A stretch of 64,000 nucleotides of DNA. Origin: Myxococcales bacterium (lineage in GTDB: Bacteria; Myxococcota_A; Polyangia; Nannocystales; Nannocystaceae). This document shows positions 46,403 to 55,193 of this stretch, piece after piece; within the stretch, counting starts at the first letter, position 1, and the number at the start of each line of letters is the position of its first letter. The notes beneath the pieces were generated by a model that did not search any database, was not told the DNA's origin, and saw nothing but the letters and a program-made list of their open reading frames with translations. The translations under genes were made by a program, and so were the position numbers. Location: NCBI GenBank assembly GCA_020633295.1, contig JACKDW010000004.1, positions 668,548-732,547 on the forward strand, given 5' to 3'.

Positions 46403-48628
46403 TCACGGGCCTGGCTTCGCGCCGCCTTGGCCCGCCTCGGGACCAGGCGTCCGAAACCCGTGTGAGCCGGTCACGCGGTACAGCGTGAGCCGAAACTCCT
46501 CGCCGTCCCGCAGCCCGATCGAGACGCGCTCGTCGTACGCGCGGCTGCGCAGCCGCGTCTCGGCCACCGTCTCGATCGAGACGCGCTGCAGCAGCGCCTC
46601 GCAGGCCGGCGCGCTGGCCTCGTCCCGCCCCTTCTGGGCCGCGCAGCCGAGCCCCGAGTAGAAGTACAGACACTCGCGCCCGGCTCGCTCGTCGATTAAC
46701 GCCTGGACCTCGGGGCGGATCAGCTCCTCGGGCGCGCGGCCGGCCGCCAGATCCCCGCCCGCGCGATAGGCTGTCTCGAGATCGCCCTCGAGCGCGGCGC
46801 CGATCGGGATCGATTCGAAGCGCTGCCGACGGTATCCGTCCTCGAGGTAGCTGCCGACGCGCATGAACCTAAGCCCCGTGTCGCCGCCGTCGTGCGAGTA
46901 GAACTCGAGCACCGGGCAGCCCTCGGGGATCTGCGCGCGCTGGGCCATGACGAACTCGAACTCGCGCACGTCGTTGAACGCGTAGTCGCGGATGAAGCCC
47001 ACATGAATGAATGGACAGGCGATCGAGTAGGCCGCGAGCACCCCGAACCACCGCGCGCGCTCGAGCCACAGGCGCTCCGCGGCGATCGCCGCGAGCATCA
47101 GGAAGGGCACCACCATGTGCAGGTAGTAGCGCGCCTGCATCGCCGGCTCGCCCGAGATCACGTAGGCGTGGCCCGTGTGGAACAGCAAGATCCAGCCCAG
47201 CAGGATGACCGCGAGCCGAGGGCTGGAGCGCCAGCAGAGGTACGCGCCGACGGCCGCCGCCAGCAGCCAGCCGGTCGGCGTGATCATCGGGTTGAGCAGC
47301 GAATTGTAGATCGGGTCCGGCAGCAGCCAGAACGCCTCGAGCAGCACGTTGACGCTCATGCCCTCGCCGACCTGGACGGAGTACTGGCTGCCGAGGTGGC
47401 TCGCGGCCGCCGGGATCCCGCCGAGCAGGAGCACGACGACGACGAGCGCGCGTCGCAGACGCGGCGTCGAGTCCGCGCGCAGGTACAGCGCCACGCCGAC
47501 GAACAGCGCGAGGAACAAGACGTTGAGCGGCCGCACCTGGACCATGCGCGCGACGACCAGCGGCAGCCCCAGCAGCGCCGCGACGCGGAACGCCCGCGAG
47601 CGCTCGGTCAGCGCGATGTGCAGCAGCGCGAAGGTGAACGAGGACATCACGATCGACGGGATGAACGCGACCTCGCTGCGGGTGAAGCGGATGTGACTCG
47701 GCAGCAGCGCGAGCATCCCGGCGGTCAGCAGCGCCGCGCGCGGGCGCTTGAGGAGGTAGCGCGCGTGCACGTAGACGGCGAGCGGCGCGAGCACGCCGAG
47801 CGCGAGGTTGATCGCGAACGCGGTCTCGACCTGGTAGTACACGCCGCCGACGCGCTCGCTCAGCAGCGCGAGCGCGGGCCCGAAGTACACGCGCCGCGCC
47901 GCGTCGGGGTAGCGCGAGTAGGCCCACACGCCGAGGTAGTGCGGCTCGGCGAGCCACAGCCGCAACGCCGCGCCGACGACGAGGATCGCGAGCAGCGTGT
48001 ACAGCTCCCAGCGCGGGCGCCCGCGCAGCACGTGGACCGCGAGCCCCCCGAGCGCCGCGGCGATCAGCGCGAGCGACACCAAGCCGTCGCGCAGCCACGC
48101 CGCGGCCTCGCGGCTGCGCTCGACCGACACGCTCGTCGTCTTCGACGCCGCGACCGCGAGCGGCGAGACCTCGCGCTCGATCTTCCAGAAGTGACCGTCG
48201 TCGTTGCGCTGCACCGCCTCGCTCACGCGCTGCAGCGCGGCCCGGGCCTCCGGCGTCTCGACGCCTTCGAAGCGCATGGAGAAGCTGCCCGAGCGCGCGT
48301 CGCCGGGGCGCTCGTGGTGCGCGAGCACGAGCGTGGCCGCGCCGCCGCCGGGGTCCTTGAGCGTCACGTGGATCTCGGCCATGTCGACGCGCACCGAGTG
48401 CACGCGCCAGCCGTCGATCGCCTCGCCCCCCGGCCCGTGCGGCGCGAGCAGCCCGAGGATCTCGCGCTCGCGCCCGCCCTCGATCACCGGCTCCCGGTCC
48501 GCCCGGGCGACCGCCGGCGCGAGCGCGGGGAGCAGCACGAGGGAGATCGCGAGCGTCGAGAGCAGCAGCAGCAGCGCGCGCCGCAGCGAGCGCGCGAGCC
48601 CACACCGCGAGCGAGGGGGGGAGCGCAT
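46403..48628 (-). CDS. Polytopic membrane protein, GT-C glycosyltransferase-like
   Basis: About 741 residues with an N-terminal signal-like helix, a periplasmic beta domain (to about residue 175), ten or more membrane helices and a C-terminal soluble domain. The arrangement, with residues like AEPHYLGVWAYSRYPDA after the first helix pair and SEVAFIPSIVM later, fits the GT-C or PMT-like superfamily that moves sugars from lipid carriers, but no exact family motif is certain. The start at ATG 48628 is chosen because TATGCT lies 10 bases upstream; an ATG 15 bases earlier lies in that box. Upstream gene on the same strand is the dehalogenase-like gene, 102 bases away. Confidence 0.7.
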   Translation of the reverse strand: MRSPPRSRCGLARSLRRALLLLLSTLAISLVLLPALAPAVARADREPVIEGGREREILGLLAPHGPGGEAIDGWRVHSVRVDMAEIHVTLKDPGGGAATLVLAHHERPGDARSGSFSMRFEGVETPEARAALQRVSEAVQRNDDGHFWKIEREVSPLAVAASKTTSVSVERSREAAAWLRDGLVSLALIAAALGGLAVHVLRGRPRWELYTLLAILVVGAALRLWLAEPHYLGVWAYSRYPDAARRVYFGPALALLSERVGGVYYQVETAFAINLALGVLAPLAVYVHARYLLKRPRAALLTAGMLALLPSHIRFTRSEVAFIPSIVMSSFTFALLHIALTERSRAFRVAALLGLPLVVARMVQVRPLNVLFLALFVGVALYLRADSTPRLRRALVVVVLLLGGIPAAASHLGSQYSVQVGEGMSVNVLLEAFWLLPDPIYNSLLNPMITPTGWLLAAAVGAYLCWRSSPRLAVILLGWILLFHTGHAYVISGEPAMQARYYLHMVVPFLMLAAIAAERLWLERARWFGVLAAYSIACPFIHVGFIRDYAFNDVREFEFVMAQRAQIPEGCPVLEFYSHDGGDTGLRFMRVGSYLEDGYRRQRFESIPIGAALEGDLETAYRAGGDLAAGRAPEELIRPEVQALIDERAGRECLYFYSGLGCAAQKGRDEASAPACEALLQRVSIETVAETRLRSRAYDERVSIGLRDGEEFRLTLYRVTGSHGFRTPGPEAGQGGAKPGP

Positions 48629-48638
48629 GGACGGCGGG

Positions 48639-48644
48639 AGCATA
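48639..48644 (-). promoter_or_regulatory. -10-like box TATGCT, 10 bases before ATG 48628
   Basis: Minus-strand TATGCT precedes the start of the GT-C-like gene by 10 bases and decides between two possible ATGs. Confidence 0.4.
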
Positions 48645-48729
48645 CCCCGCGCGGCGGGCCCGCTGGCGACGCGCCGCGTACGGCCTGACCGAACCGCCAG
48701 CTCGGGCGCGGCCGCGGGGGCGCGCGCGC

Positions 48730-49647
48730 TCACGCCTCGAGGCCCGCGACCTCGCGGATCGCCGCCGCGATCGGGCCTGGCACCTCCTCTTGCAGGAAGT
48801 GCCCCGCCTGGGTCACGCGCACGCTCGCGCGCGGCAGCCAGCGCTGGGTCCGTCGCAGGAGCCGCCCGAGGATCGGATCGCGCTCGCCCCAGACGATCGA
48901 GACGGGGCCGGCGAACTCCGAGACCAGCTGCTTGCAGCGCTCGAGCTCGGGCACCGACGGGTGGGCGAGCGAATTCGGGACCATGCGCGCCATCGCGAGC
49001 GGCGCGACGCGATCGGGGAAGCGGCGCAGCGGGTAGCGGTAGGCGCGAGCCACGTCGCCGCGGATGCTGTCGGGGTCGCCCTGCGCCATCCCCATCACGG
49101 CCTGCGGGAACTGCAGGCCGCGGAACGCGACGTCGCTGATGAGCGGCGCGCGGCTGAATCGGTGAAACGCGGTCGGCTTGAACCCGCGCTTCGGCGGGCC
49201 GATCGTCGTGTTGAGCACGACGAGGCCGGCGAGCCGCCCCGGGCGCTCCGCGAGCGCGCGCAGGCCGATGGGGCCGCCCCAGTCCTGCCCGACGAAGATC
49301 ACGCGCTCGAGCGCGAGCGCGTCGATCAGCCCGCCGAGCACGCGCGCGTGGTTGCGCAGCGTGTGGAAAGCCGGATCACGTGGCTTCTCAGACAGGCCGA
49401 GCCCGGGCAGGTCCGGGATCACCAGGCGCAGCGGGCTGCCCCGCAGCGCGCCGGCGACCTTGCGGTACAGGAAGCTCCACGTCGGGTTGCCGTGCAGCAG
49501 CAGCACCGGCGGCGCGTCCTCGGGGCCGCGCTCGCACACGTGCAGCGTCAGGCCCTCGACCTCGACGCGGTAGCGGCGGGTGTCCTCGGGCAGCATCGCC
49601 TCGATCCAGGCGGGCAGGCTCGGCGCGGGCAGTCGGCGGGCGGGCAT
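48730..49647 (-). CDS. Haloalkane dehalogenase-like alpha/beta hydrolase
   Basis: A 305-residue protein close to haloalkane dehalogenases, which replace a halogen with hydroxyl using a catalytic Asp. The oxyanion segment HGNPTWSFLYR (52-62) holds the halide-binding Asn, the nucleophile Asp122 is in GQDWGG next to the halide-binding Trp, and the catalytic His is in GHFLQEE near the end. An acidic residue near ERDPI can complete the triad. It is a complete, probably active cytosolic enzyme. The natural substrate of such enzymes is rarely known; an epoxide hydrolase function is less likely given HGNPTW. ThyX lies 33 bases upstream on the same strand. Confidence 0.87.
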   Translation of the reverse strand: MPARRLPAPSLPAWIEAMLPEDTRRYRVEVEGLTLHVCERGPEDAPPVLLLHGNPTWSFLYRKVAGALRGSPLRLVIPDLPGLGLSEKPRDPAFHTLRNHARVLGGLIDALALERVIFVGQDWGGPIGLRALAERPGRLAGLVVLNTTIGPPKRGFKPTAFHRFSRAPLISDVAFRGLQFPQAVMGMAQGDPDSIRGDVARAYRYPLRRFPDRVAPLAMARMVPNSLAHPSVPELERCKQLVSEFAGPVSIVWGERDPILGRLLRRTQRWLPRASVRVTQAGHFLQEEVPGPIAAAIREVAGLEA

Positions 49648-49680
49648 CGGGGATCCTTATGTCGAGAGGGACAGGCTCGA

Positions 49681-50628
49681 TCACGCGCGGGTCGCCCGGA
49701 TCCGCGCGAGCTTCTCGCGAAACTCCCGCAGCTCCCGGCCCTTGAGCCCGGCGCGCTCCACCGCCGCGTCCTCGGGCGCGCCGCCCAGCAGCTCGCTCAG
49801 CGCGCGCAGCTCGAGCCGGCTCAGGCTCGCGCTCTCGAGCCGGTAGTCGGTGAACGCCTCCCACGCCAGCGGCACCCAGGCGCGCGCGAACCGGGCCATG
49901 GCCTCGGCGTACACGCGGATCTCGTACTGCGCGTGCGGGTCGAGCCGCAGCGCGAGGAAGTGCATGAGGTTGTGCAGGTCGATCTTCCAGATCCACTGCG
50001 TGTACAGCGAGACCGGCAGGATCGAGCGCGCGAGCTCGCGCGCGATCCCGAGCTCGTCGGCCAGCGCGGCGTAGTCGGCGTACAGCTCCTCGTGGCGGCG
50101 CGTCATCAGCCGGCGCACGCGCGCGCGCAGCTCGCCCGGCACCGCCGTCTCGCCGTCGCGGCCCTGCCGGTTCGAGCGCGACTGCAGCGTGATCTGCTCG
50201 ATCGCCGGCACGTAGAAGGTGTCCTCCGCGCGGCTGTAGCGGAGCGACATCTCGTTGACGTTGGCCGTGCGGTGGCGGATCCACTGGCGCGCCACGAAGA
50301 TCGGCATCTTGCAGCGGAACTTCACCTCGCACATCTCAAACGGCGTCGTGTGGCGGTGGCGCATGAGGTAGCGCAGCAGCCCGCGGTCGTTGTGCACGCG
50401 CTTGGTGCTCGGCCCGTAGCTCACGCGCGCGGCCTGGACGATGTCGAAGTCGTCGCCCATGTAGTCGATCACCTGGACGAATCCCTGGTCGAGCACCGGC
50501 ATCAGCTCGCCGAGCAGCGCCTCCGCGCCCTCGGAGCAGGTCCGGCGCGTGCTGCGGGTGGGCAGCTCGATGGCCGCGTTCGCGGGGTGGTCTTCGCCGG
50601 GCACAGCCTGGGACGGATCGGTCGGCAT
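49681..50628 (-). CDS. thyX: FAD-dependent thymidylate synthase
   Basis: A 315-residue ThyX, which makes dTMP from dUMP with methylenetetrahydrofolate, FAD and NADPH. The ThyX motif is seen as RHRTANVNEMSLRYS (about 118-132), a close match to RHRxxSxNExSxRY with Ala in place of the first Ser. SLYTQWIWKIDLHNLMHFLALR is the later conserved helix. The start at ATG 50628 (MPTDPSQ) is chosen since TAGACC lies 8 bases before it. The folate genes at 43.2-44.3 kb are in the same window but not in an operon with it. No ThyA is seen here. Confidence 0.93.
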   Translation of the reverse strand: MPTDPSQAVPGEDHPANAAIELPTRSTRRTCSEGAEALLGELMPVLDQGFVQVIDYMGDDFDIVQAARVSYGPSTKRVHNDRGLLRYLMRHRHTTPFEMCEVKFRCKMPIFVARQWIRHRTANVNEMSLRYSRAEDTFYVPAIEQITLQSRSNRQGRDGETAVPGELRARVRRLMTRRHEELYADYAALADELGIARELARSILPVSLYTQWIWKIDLHNLMHFLALRLDPHAQYEIRVYAEAMARFARAWVPLAWEAFTDYRLESASLSRLELRALSELLGGAPEDAAVERAGLKGRELREFREKLARIRATRA

Positions 50629-50725
50629 CGGCCAGCGGTCTACCACGTCGGACGGCCCCCTCACGACCATAGCGCATTTAGCGCGCGTTCGTGACGCGGT
50701 CACGGGCCGCTGTGGGCCCGCTCGC

Positions 50726-50731
50726 TATACT
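50726..50731 (+). promoter_or_regulatory. -10-like box TATACT, 10 bases before GTG 50742
   Basis: TATACT-N10-GTG with no ribosome binding site, as for several other genes here. Confidence 0.45.
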
Positions 50732-50741
50732 GTGCGCAGCC

Positions 50742-51818
50742 GTGCCCCGCCGCCGCCGACATGACGGGCCGAACATCGCCATGGTCCTGGCCATGCTGCT
50801 CGGCTCGCTTGTTATCCACGCCGTCCTGATCCCGGTGGGCAACAAGATCCTCACGAGCAGCTGGTCGTCCTCGCCGCTGCCGCTCGCCGGCGGGCTCATG
50901 GAGGTCTCGCTGCTCGACCGCGACGAGGACGAGAAGCCCGAGGAGCCGCCCGAGGACGAGCTGGAGCGCGCTGAGCCGCGCGGCAAGCTGATCAACCAAG
51001 ATCAGCCCGAGCACGAGGAGCGGCCCGAGGACACCGAGTTCCTGTCCGAGTTTGATCGCCGCGTGGAGCACGAGACTCGCGCGCCGCGCTCGCCGCGAGC
51101 CAGCGCCTCCTCGCAGCAGGCGAGCAAGGCGTCGCGTCAGCAGGACGGCGCGCAGCCCAGCCCCCCGAGCCAGGCCGCGCGCAAGCCCGCTGAGGGGTCA
51201 ACGCCGGCGACGCGCGGGACGCCGAACGACGACGAGCTGGCCGAGAGCGAGGACGGCGAGCACAGTCAGGCCCACGAGTCGGGGGAGCGTATGGACGCGC
51301 AGGCCGAAGATCGACAAGGCGACGATCGGCCGCGCGTCCCGAATCCCGGCGCGCCCAACCTCCGCGGATCCAAGGAGACGCTGCGCCAGATGTTCGGCCG
51401 GCCGTCGATCGACGATCTCGGCGAGGTCGAGGAGGGCGACGAGACGCTCGTCAATTCCAAGCGCTGGAAGTACGCCTCGTTCTTCAACCGCGTCCGCGAT
51501 CAGATCGCGCAGCACTGGGACCCGGTCACCGTTCGCCGCGCGCGCGATCCCGACGGCACCCGCTGGGGTACGCGCACGCGCACCACCACGCTGCTCATCA
51601 GCCTCAACCCCGACGGCTCGCTCAAGAAGGTCGGCGTCGAGCGCTCCTGCGGCGTCGAGGAGCTCGACGCCGAGGCGATCCGCGCGGTCCGCAGCGCGCA
51701 CCCATTTAACAACCCGCCGCGGCAGCTCGTCGACCCGAGGACCGGGCTCATCGAGTTCACCTTCGGCTTCATCCTCGAATTCGACGGCACGCCGCGGATC
51801 TTCCGGATCCGTCGCTGA
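50742..51818 (+). CDS. TonB-family energy transducer-like protein
   Basis: A 358-residue protein with a basic start, one membrane helix (about 16-30, VLAMLLGSLVIHAVLIPVG), a long Glu/Pro/Ser/Gln-rich charged region that could span the periplasm, and a C-terminal TonB-like domain (ISLNPDGSLKKVGVERSCGVEELDAEAIRAVRSAHPFNNPP). This fits proteins that pass energy from ExbBD-type motors to outer-membrane receptors, or the TonB-like parts of myxobacterial gliding machines. No exbB or exbD gene is adjacent. The start is GTG 50742; ATG 50781 just before the helix is possible. Confidence 0.83.
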   Translation: MPRRRRHDGPNIAMVLAMLLGSLVIHAVLIPVGNKILTSSWSSSPLPLAGGLMEVSLLDRDEDEKPEEPPEDELERAEPRGKLINQDQPEHEERPEDTEFLSEFDRRVEHETRAPRSPRASASSQQASKASRQQDGAQPSPPSQAARKPAEGSTPATRGTPNDDELAESEDGEHSQAHESGERMDAQAEDRQGDDRPRVPNPGAPNLRGSKETLRQMFGRPSIDDLGEVEEGDETLVNSKRWKYASFFNRVRDQIAQHWDPVTVRRARDPDGTRWGTRTRTTTLLISLNPDGSLKKVGVERSCGVEELDAEAIRAVRSAHPFNNPPRQLVDPRTGLIEFTFGFILEFDGTPRIFRIRR

Positions 51819-51900
51819 CGCGACGCAGACGACGCCGGCGCGTTCGAAGCGCGGTCGCGCGTCGCGCAAGCGACGCTGTCGGGTCGTGTAGACATGGTTC

Positions 51901-51915
51901 GGGGGTCGCTCCCCC
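51901..51915 (+). terminator. Weak hairpin after the TonB-like gene
   Basis: GGGGG-TCGCT-CCCCC is followed by the AT-rich CAATTATTCTAG and not by a T run, so terminator activity is uncertain. It lies 83 bases after the stop. Confidence 0.35.
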
Positions 51916-51999
51916 CAATTATTCTAGTGACCCTTCGGACATGTATTTACGCGCGCGCGGTGCAGACCCCCGCACGCGCGCCGCGGCCTCGCGCGATGG

Positions 52000-52005
52000 T
52001 ACAAT
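52000..52005 (+). promoter_or_regulatory. -10-like box TACAAT, 6 bases before GTG 52012
   Basis: TACAAT-N6-GTG, the same spacing as at 8051 and 38385; likely a leaderless start. Confidence 0.5.
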
Positions 52006-52011
52006 CACGTC

Positions 52012-53400
52012 GTGGGGGGTCAGGAGACCACGGTTCATCTCCGACCGAGCGCCCGCAACGCGGTGCTCGAGCACAGCGTGATCGCGCTCCTGCTCGGGGG
52101 GCTCGCGGCGTGGATGGTCGGCAACCGCGTCGAGATCGGGCGCCCGCTGCAGATCGTCATCGCGCTCGCGGCCGCGGGCGCGGGCTTCTCGTACTACTGG
52201 GTTCGCTTCATCCGCTCGGCGCCCCGCCTCGTCACGGTCAACCCCGCCGGCGTCGAGCTGCACTGGCGCGGCGGCGTCGAGCGCCGCGACTGGGAGGACA
52301 TCACGCGCGCCGTGCACGAGGAGGAGAAGGGCCTGCAGTGGCGCTTCACGTACGCGGGCGGCGAGCTGGTGGTGCGCGACCGCGGCATCAACCCCGCCGG
52401 CTGGGAGCGCCTCTCGCGGGCCGTCCGCGCGCACCTCGACGCGGCCGAGATCCCCTGGGAGGCGACCGGCGCGGTCGCGCAGGGCTTCACCGAGGATGAA
52501 CCAGAGGACATCCACGTCAGCGCGATCGCGCCGCGCGAGGAGGAGCCCGTGGTCGAGCGCATCGCCGCCGAGGAGGTCGCGCGCGAGGCCCTGCTGTCCG
52601 GGAACACCGGCGTGTTCCACCTGCAGATGGGCCGCCTCGACGACATCGCGCCCGACGACAGCGGCGTCTACCGGCTGATGTCCGAGTACGTGCTGGCGAT
52701 CGATCGCGGCGACTTCCTGTGGCTGTTCTTCCAGCTGTGGGACGTCGACAAGGACTCGCGCCAGGGCTTCGACGGCGCGCTCGCGCGCTCGATCGCCGAG
52801 GGCCTCGAGTCCCGCGGCGAGCCGCTGCTGGCCGCGACCGCGTACTCCTGGGCCCACGAGGCCGAGAGCGACGAGCGCATGGAGCGGCTGATGGCCGAGC
52901 ACGGGCTCGGCCCCGTCGCCGGCTTCGATCGCAGGGTCGCCACGCGCGCGCGCGTCTACTTCGAGCGCCTCCTGCGGGAGTCGGCCGATCGCGGTGAGTC
53001 GCGCGGCCCCGAGCAGGCCGAGCTGGTGCAGCGCCTCGCTCAGGTCGAGTACCAAGACGGCGACCGCGAGCGCGCGATGGCCCACGCGCAGGAGGCCCTC
53101 AGCCTCGGGCGCGAGACCCTCGAGCTGCTGCTGCTGATCGCCGACATCCACAAGGATCGCGGCGAGCTCGACCGCGCGCTGGCGATGCTCGACGAGGCGA
53201 CCGACGACTACCCCGATCGCGGGCTCGCGCTCGAGCGCAAGGGGCTGTGGCTCGCCGAGCTGCGCGGCGATCGAGCGGGCGCGATCGAGTGCCTCGAGGC
53301 CGCGATCACCCGCGAGCACGACCTCGAGCACGCCCGCCGTGCGCTGCGCGAGCTGGTGCGCGCGTCGGCGAGGACCGGCGCGCACACGACCGTCGGCTAG
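52012..53400 (+). CDS. TPR-repeat membrane protein
   Basis: A 462-residue protein with two membrane helices near the N-terminus (about 21-70), a PH-like beta segment with RLVTVNPAGVELHWRGGVERRDWEDI (about 75-140) and a C-terminal run of TPR-like helix pairs ending around residue 455. Such proteins usually serve as scaffolds. No catalytic motif is seen. The start is GTG with a TACAAT box 6 bases before it. Followed 38 bases later by a LysR gene on the same strand. Function unknown. Confidence 0.75.
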   Translation: MGGQETTVHLRPSARNAVLEHSVIALLLGGLAAWMVGNRVEIGRPLQIVIALAAAGAGFSYYWVRFIRSAPRLVTVNPAGVELHWRGGVERRDWEDITRAVHEEEKGLQWRFTYAGGELVVRDRGINPAGWERLSRAVRAHLDAAEIPWEATGAVAQGFTEDEPEDIHVSAIAPREEEPVVERIAAEEVAREALLSGNTGVFHLQMGRLDDIAPDDSGVYRLMSEYVLAIDRGDFLWLFFQLWDVDKDSRQGFDGALARSIAEGLESRGEPLLAATAYSWAHEAESDERMERLMAEHGLGPVAGFDRRVATRARVYFERLLRESADRGESRGPEQAELVQRLAQVEYQDGDRERAMAHAQEALSLGRETLELLLLIADIHKDRGELDRALAMLDEATDDYPDRGLALERKGLWLAELRGDRAGAIECLEAAITREHDLEHARRALRELVRASARTGAHTTVG

Positions 53401-53426
53401 CGACCGGCCGCGCGCGCGCGCTGTGG

Positions 53427-53432
53427 TACCAC
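53427..53432 (+). promoter_or_regulatory. -10-like box TACCAC, 6 bases before ATG 53439
   Basis: TACCAC-N6-ATG in the short gap before the LysR gene. Confidence 0.4.
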
Positions 53433-53438
53433 CGCGAC

Positions 53439-54392
53439 ATGGACTGGAACGACGTGCGCCACTTCCTCGCGCTGGCCCGCCAGGGCTCGGTGCGCGCGGC
53501 CGGGGCGTCGCTGCGCGTCAGCCACTCGACGGTCGCGCGCCGCGTCGAGGCGCTCGAGGCCGAGCTCTCCGCGCGCCTGTTCGATCGGACACGCGACGGC
53601 TACGTGCTGACGGAGGCCGGGCAGAAGATGCTGCCCTGCGCCGAGCGCATCGAGCTGGAGATGGCGGCGCTCGAGCGCGGCCTCGCCGGCGACGACGAGC
53701 GGCTCTGCGGCACCGTCTCGCTGACGTGCTGCGACAGCTTCGTCTCGGGCATCTTCATGCCGGCGCTGCGCGAGCTCTGCCTCGGCAACCCCGAGATCGA
53801 GCTCGAGTTCATCATCGACAGCCGCTCCTTCGACCTGACCAAGCGCGAGGCCGACCTCGCGCTGCGGGTGCTGGGCAAGGACCAGGATCCGCCGGGCTTC
53901 CTGATCGGCAGCAAGCTCGCGCCGGTCATCGTGTGCAGCTACGTCGCGACGGCGCACGAGGACCGCCTGGACCCCGAGCGCCCCGGCAGCGATCCGCGCT
54001 GGATCGGCTTCCAAGATCGCCGCGTCGCCGACGTCATGATCGCGCGCTGCAGCTACCCGCAAGTGCCCATCTGGGGCGCGTTCTCGAGCCTGGAGGTCGC
54101 GCTGCAGGCGGCCAAGGCCGGCCTCGGGCTGCTCATGGTCCCGACGTACATCGGCGACGGCGACCCGGCGCTGCGCCGCCTCGCGAAGCCCGACCTGCGC
54201 CACCTCGCCGATCTATGGCTCTTGAGTCACCCGGATCTGCGGGGCAACGCGCGCCTGAGCGCCGCGCGGCGCTGCGTGACGCGGGGCCTCGCGCCGCAGC
54301 GCTGGCTGTTCACCGGCGCGGGGCGTCCCAGCGACGCGACCGGCGGTCACGAATTCGCAACGCGACGCGACGATCGACCCGACGTATCTTGA
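53439..54392 (+). CDS. LysR-family transcription regulator
   Basis: A 317-residue LysR protein. The N-terminal winged helix-turn-helix reads FLALARQGSVRAAGASLRVSHSTVARRVEALE, with LFDRTRDGYVLTEAG following, and the C-terminal two-lobed effector domain covers about residues 90-290. The tail of about 25 residues is unconserved. The next gene is a methyltransferase on the same strand, and LysR genes often act on neighbours, but target and effector are unknown. The start ATG (MDWNDVRHFLAL) is the canonical position for the family. Confidence 0.9.
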   Translation: MDWNDVRHFLALARQGSVRAAGASLRVSHSTVARRVEALEAELSARLFDRTRDGYVLTEAGQKMLPCAERIELEMAALERGLAGDDERLCGTVSLTCCDSFVSGIFMPALRELCLGNPEIELEFIIDSRSFDLTKREADLALRVLGKDQDPPGFLIGSKLAPVIVCSYVATAHEDRLDPERPGSDPRWIGFQDRRVADVMIARCSYPQVPIWGAFSSLEVALQAAKAGLGLLMVPTYIGDGDPALRRLAKPDLRHLADLWLLSHPDLRGNARLSAARRCVTRGLAPQRWLFTGAGRPSDATGGHEFATRRDDRPDVS

Positions 54393-54439
54393 CGACGCGG
54401 CGGGGTACGCCGCCGGATCCACGTCGCCAAGGAGCAGAG

Positions 54440-55066
54440 ATGACCGCCGCCTTCTGGAACGAGCAGGCCGAGCGCTACGCCGCCAAGCCCGTCGCCGACC
54501 CCGACGCCTTCGAGCGCAAGATCGCCGTCACCTTGGCGCGCACGCGCCCCTCCCACACCGTGCTCGACATCGGCTGCGGCACCGGCTCGCTGGCGCTGCG
54601 CCTGGCCCCGAGCGCCGCCCAGCTGCACGGCCTCGACATCTCGAGCGAGATGGTCCGCATCGCGCGGGGCAAGGCCGCGGCCCAGCAGGTCGACAACGTG
54701 ACCTTTCACGTCGGGCCGTTCGACGACTCCTTCGCCGCGCTCGCGCCCGGCAGCCTCGACGGCGTCTGCGCCTACAGCATCCTGCACCTCGTCGACGACC
54801 GCGAGGGCGCGCTGCGCCGGATCTTCCGCCTGCTCAAGCCCGGCGGCTTCCTCGTCACCTCGACCGTCTGCCTCGGCGAGACGTGGGTGCCGTTTCGCCC
54901 GCTGCTGTGGGCCATGCGCCTCGTCGGCATGGCGCCGCCGGTGCAGATCCTGAGCAAGCGCCAGCTCGCCCAGGACATCGAGGCCGCCGGCTTCGTCGAT
55001 CTCGAGCAGCCCGATGTCGGCGCCAAGGCCATCGTCGGCTTCATGGTCGCCCGCAAGCCCGGCTGA
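54440..55066 (+). CDS. Class I SAM-dependent methyltransferase
   Basis: A 208-residue methyltransferase with motif I VLDIGCGTGSLALRL, the acidic end of strand 2 in GLDISSEM, and AYSILHLVDD plus LLKPGGFLV as later motifs of the UbiE/Methyltransf_11 group. A GGAG site lies before the ATG. Substrate unknown; it is small and soluble. It sits between the LysR gene and a bestrophin-like gene. Confidence 0.87.
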   Translation: MTAAFWNEQAERYAAKPVADPDAFERKIAVTLARTRPSHTVLDIGCGTGSLALRLAPSAAQLHGLDISSEMVRIARGKAAAQQVDNVTFHVGPFDDSFAALAPGSLDGVCAYSILHLVDDREGALRRIFRLLKPGGFLVTSTVCLGETWVPFRPLLWAMRLVGMAPPVQILSKRQLAQDIEAAGFVDLEQPDVGAKAIVGFMVARKPG

Positions 55067-55193
55067 CGCGGCGCGCCGCGCGAGCGCGCCCCTTTGGCGC
55101 TCACGCGCGCGGACGAACGTCGTTCGAGGTCGCGCGCGCCCGCGCGCGCGACCTCGGCCACCAGGCCGCGATCGCTGGGGCATGCTAGCGGCA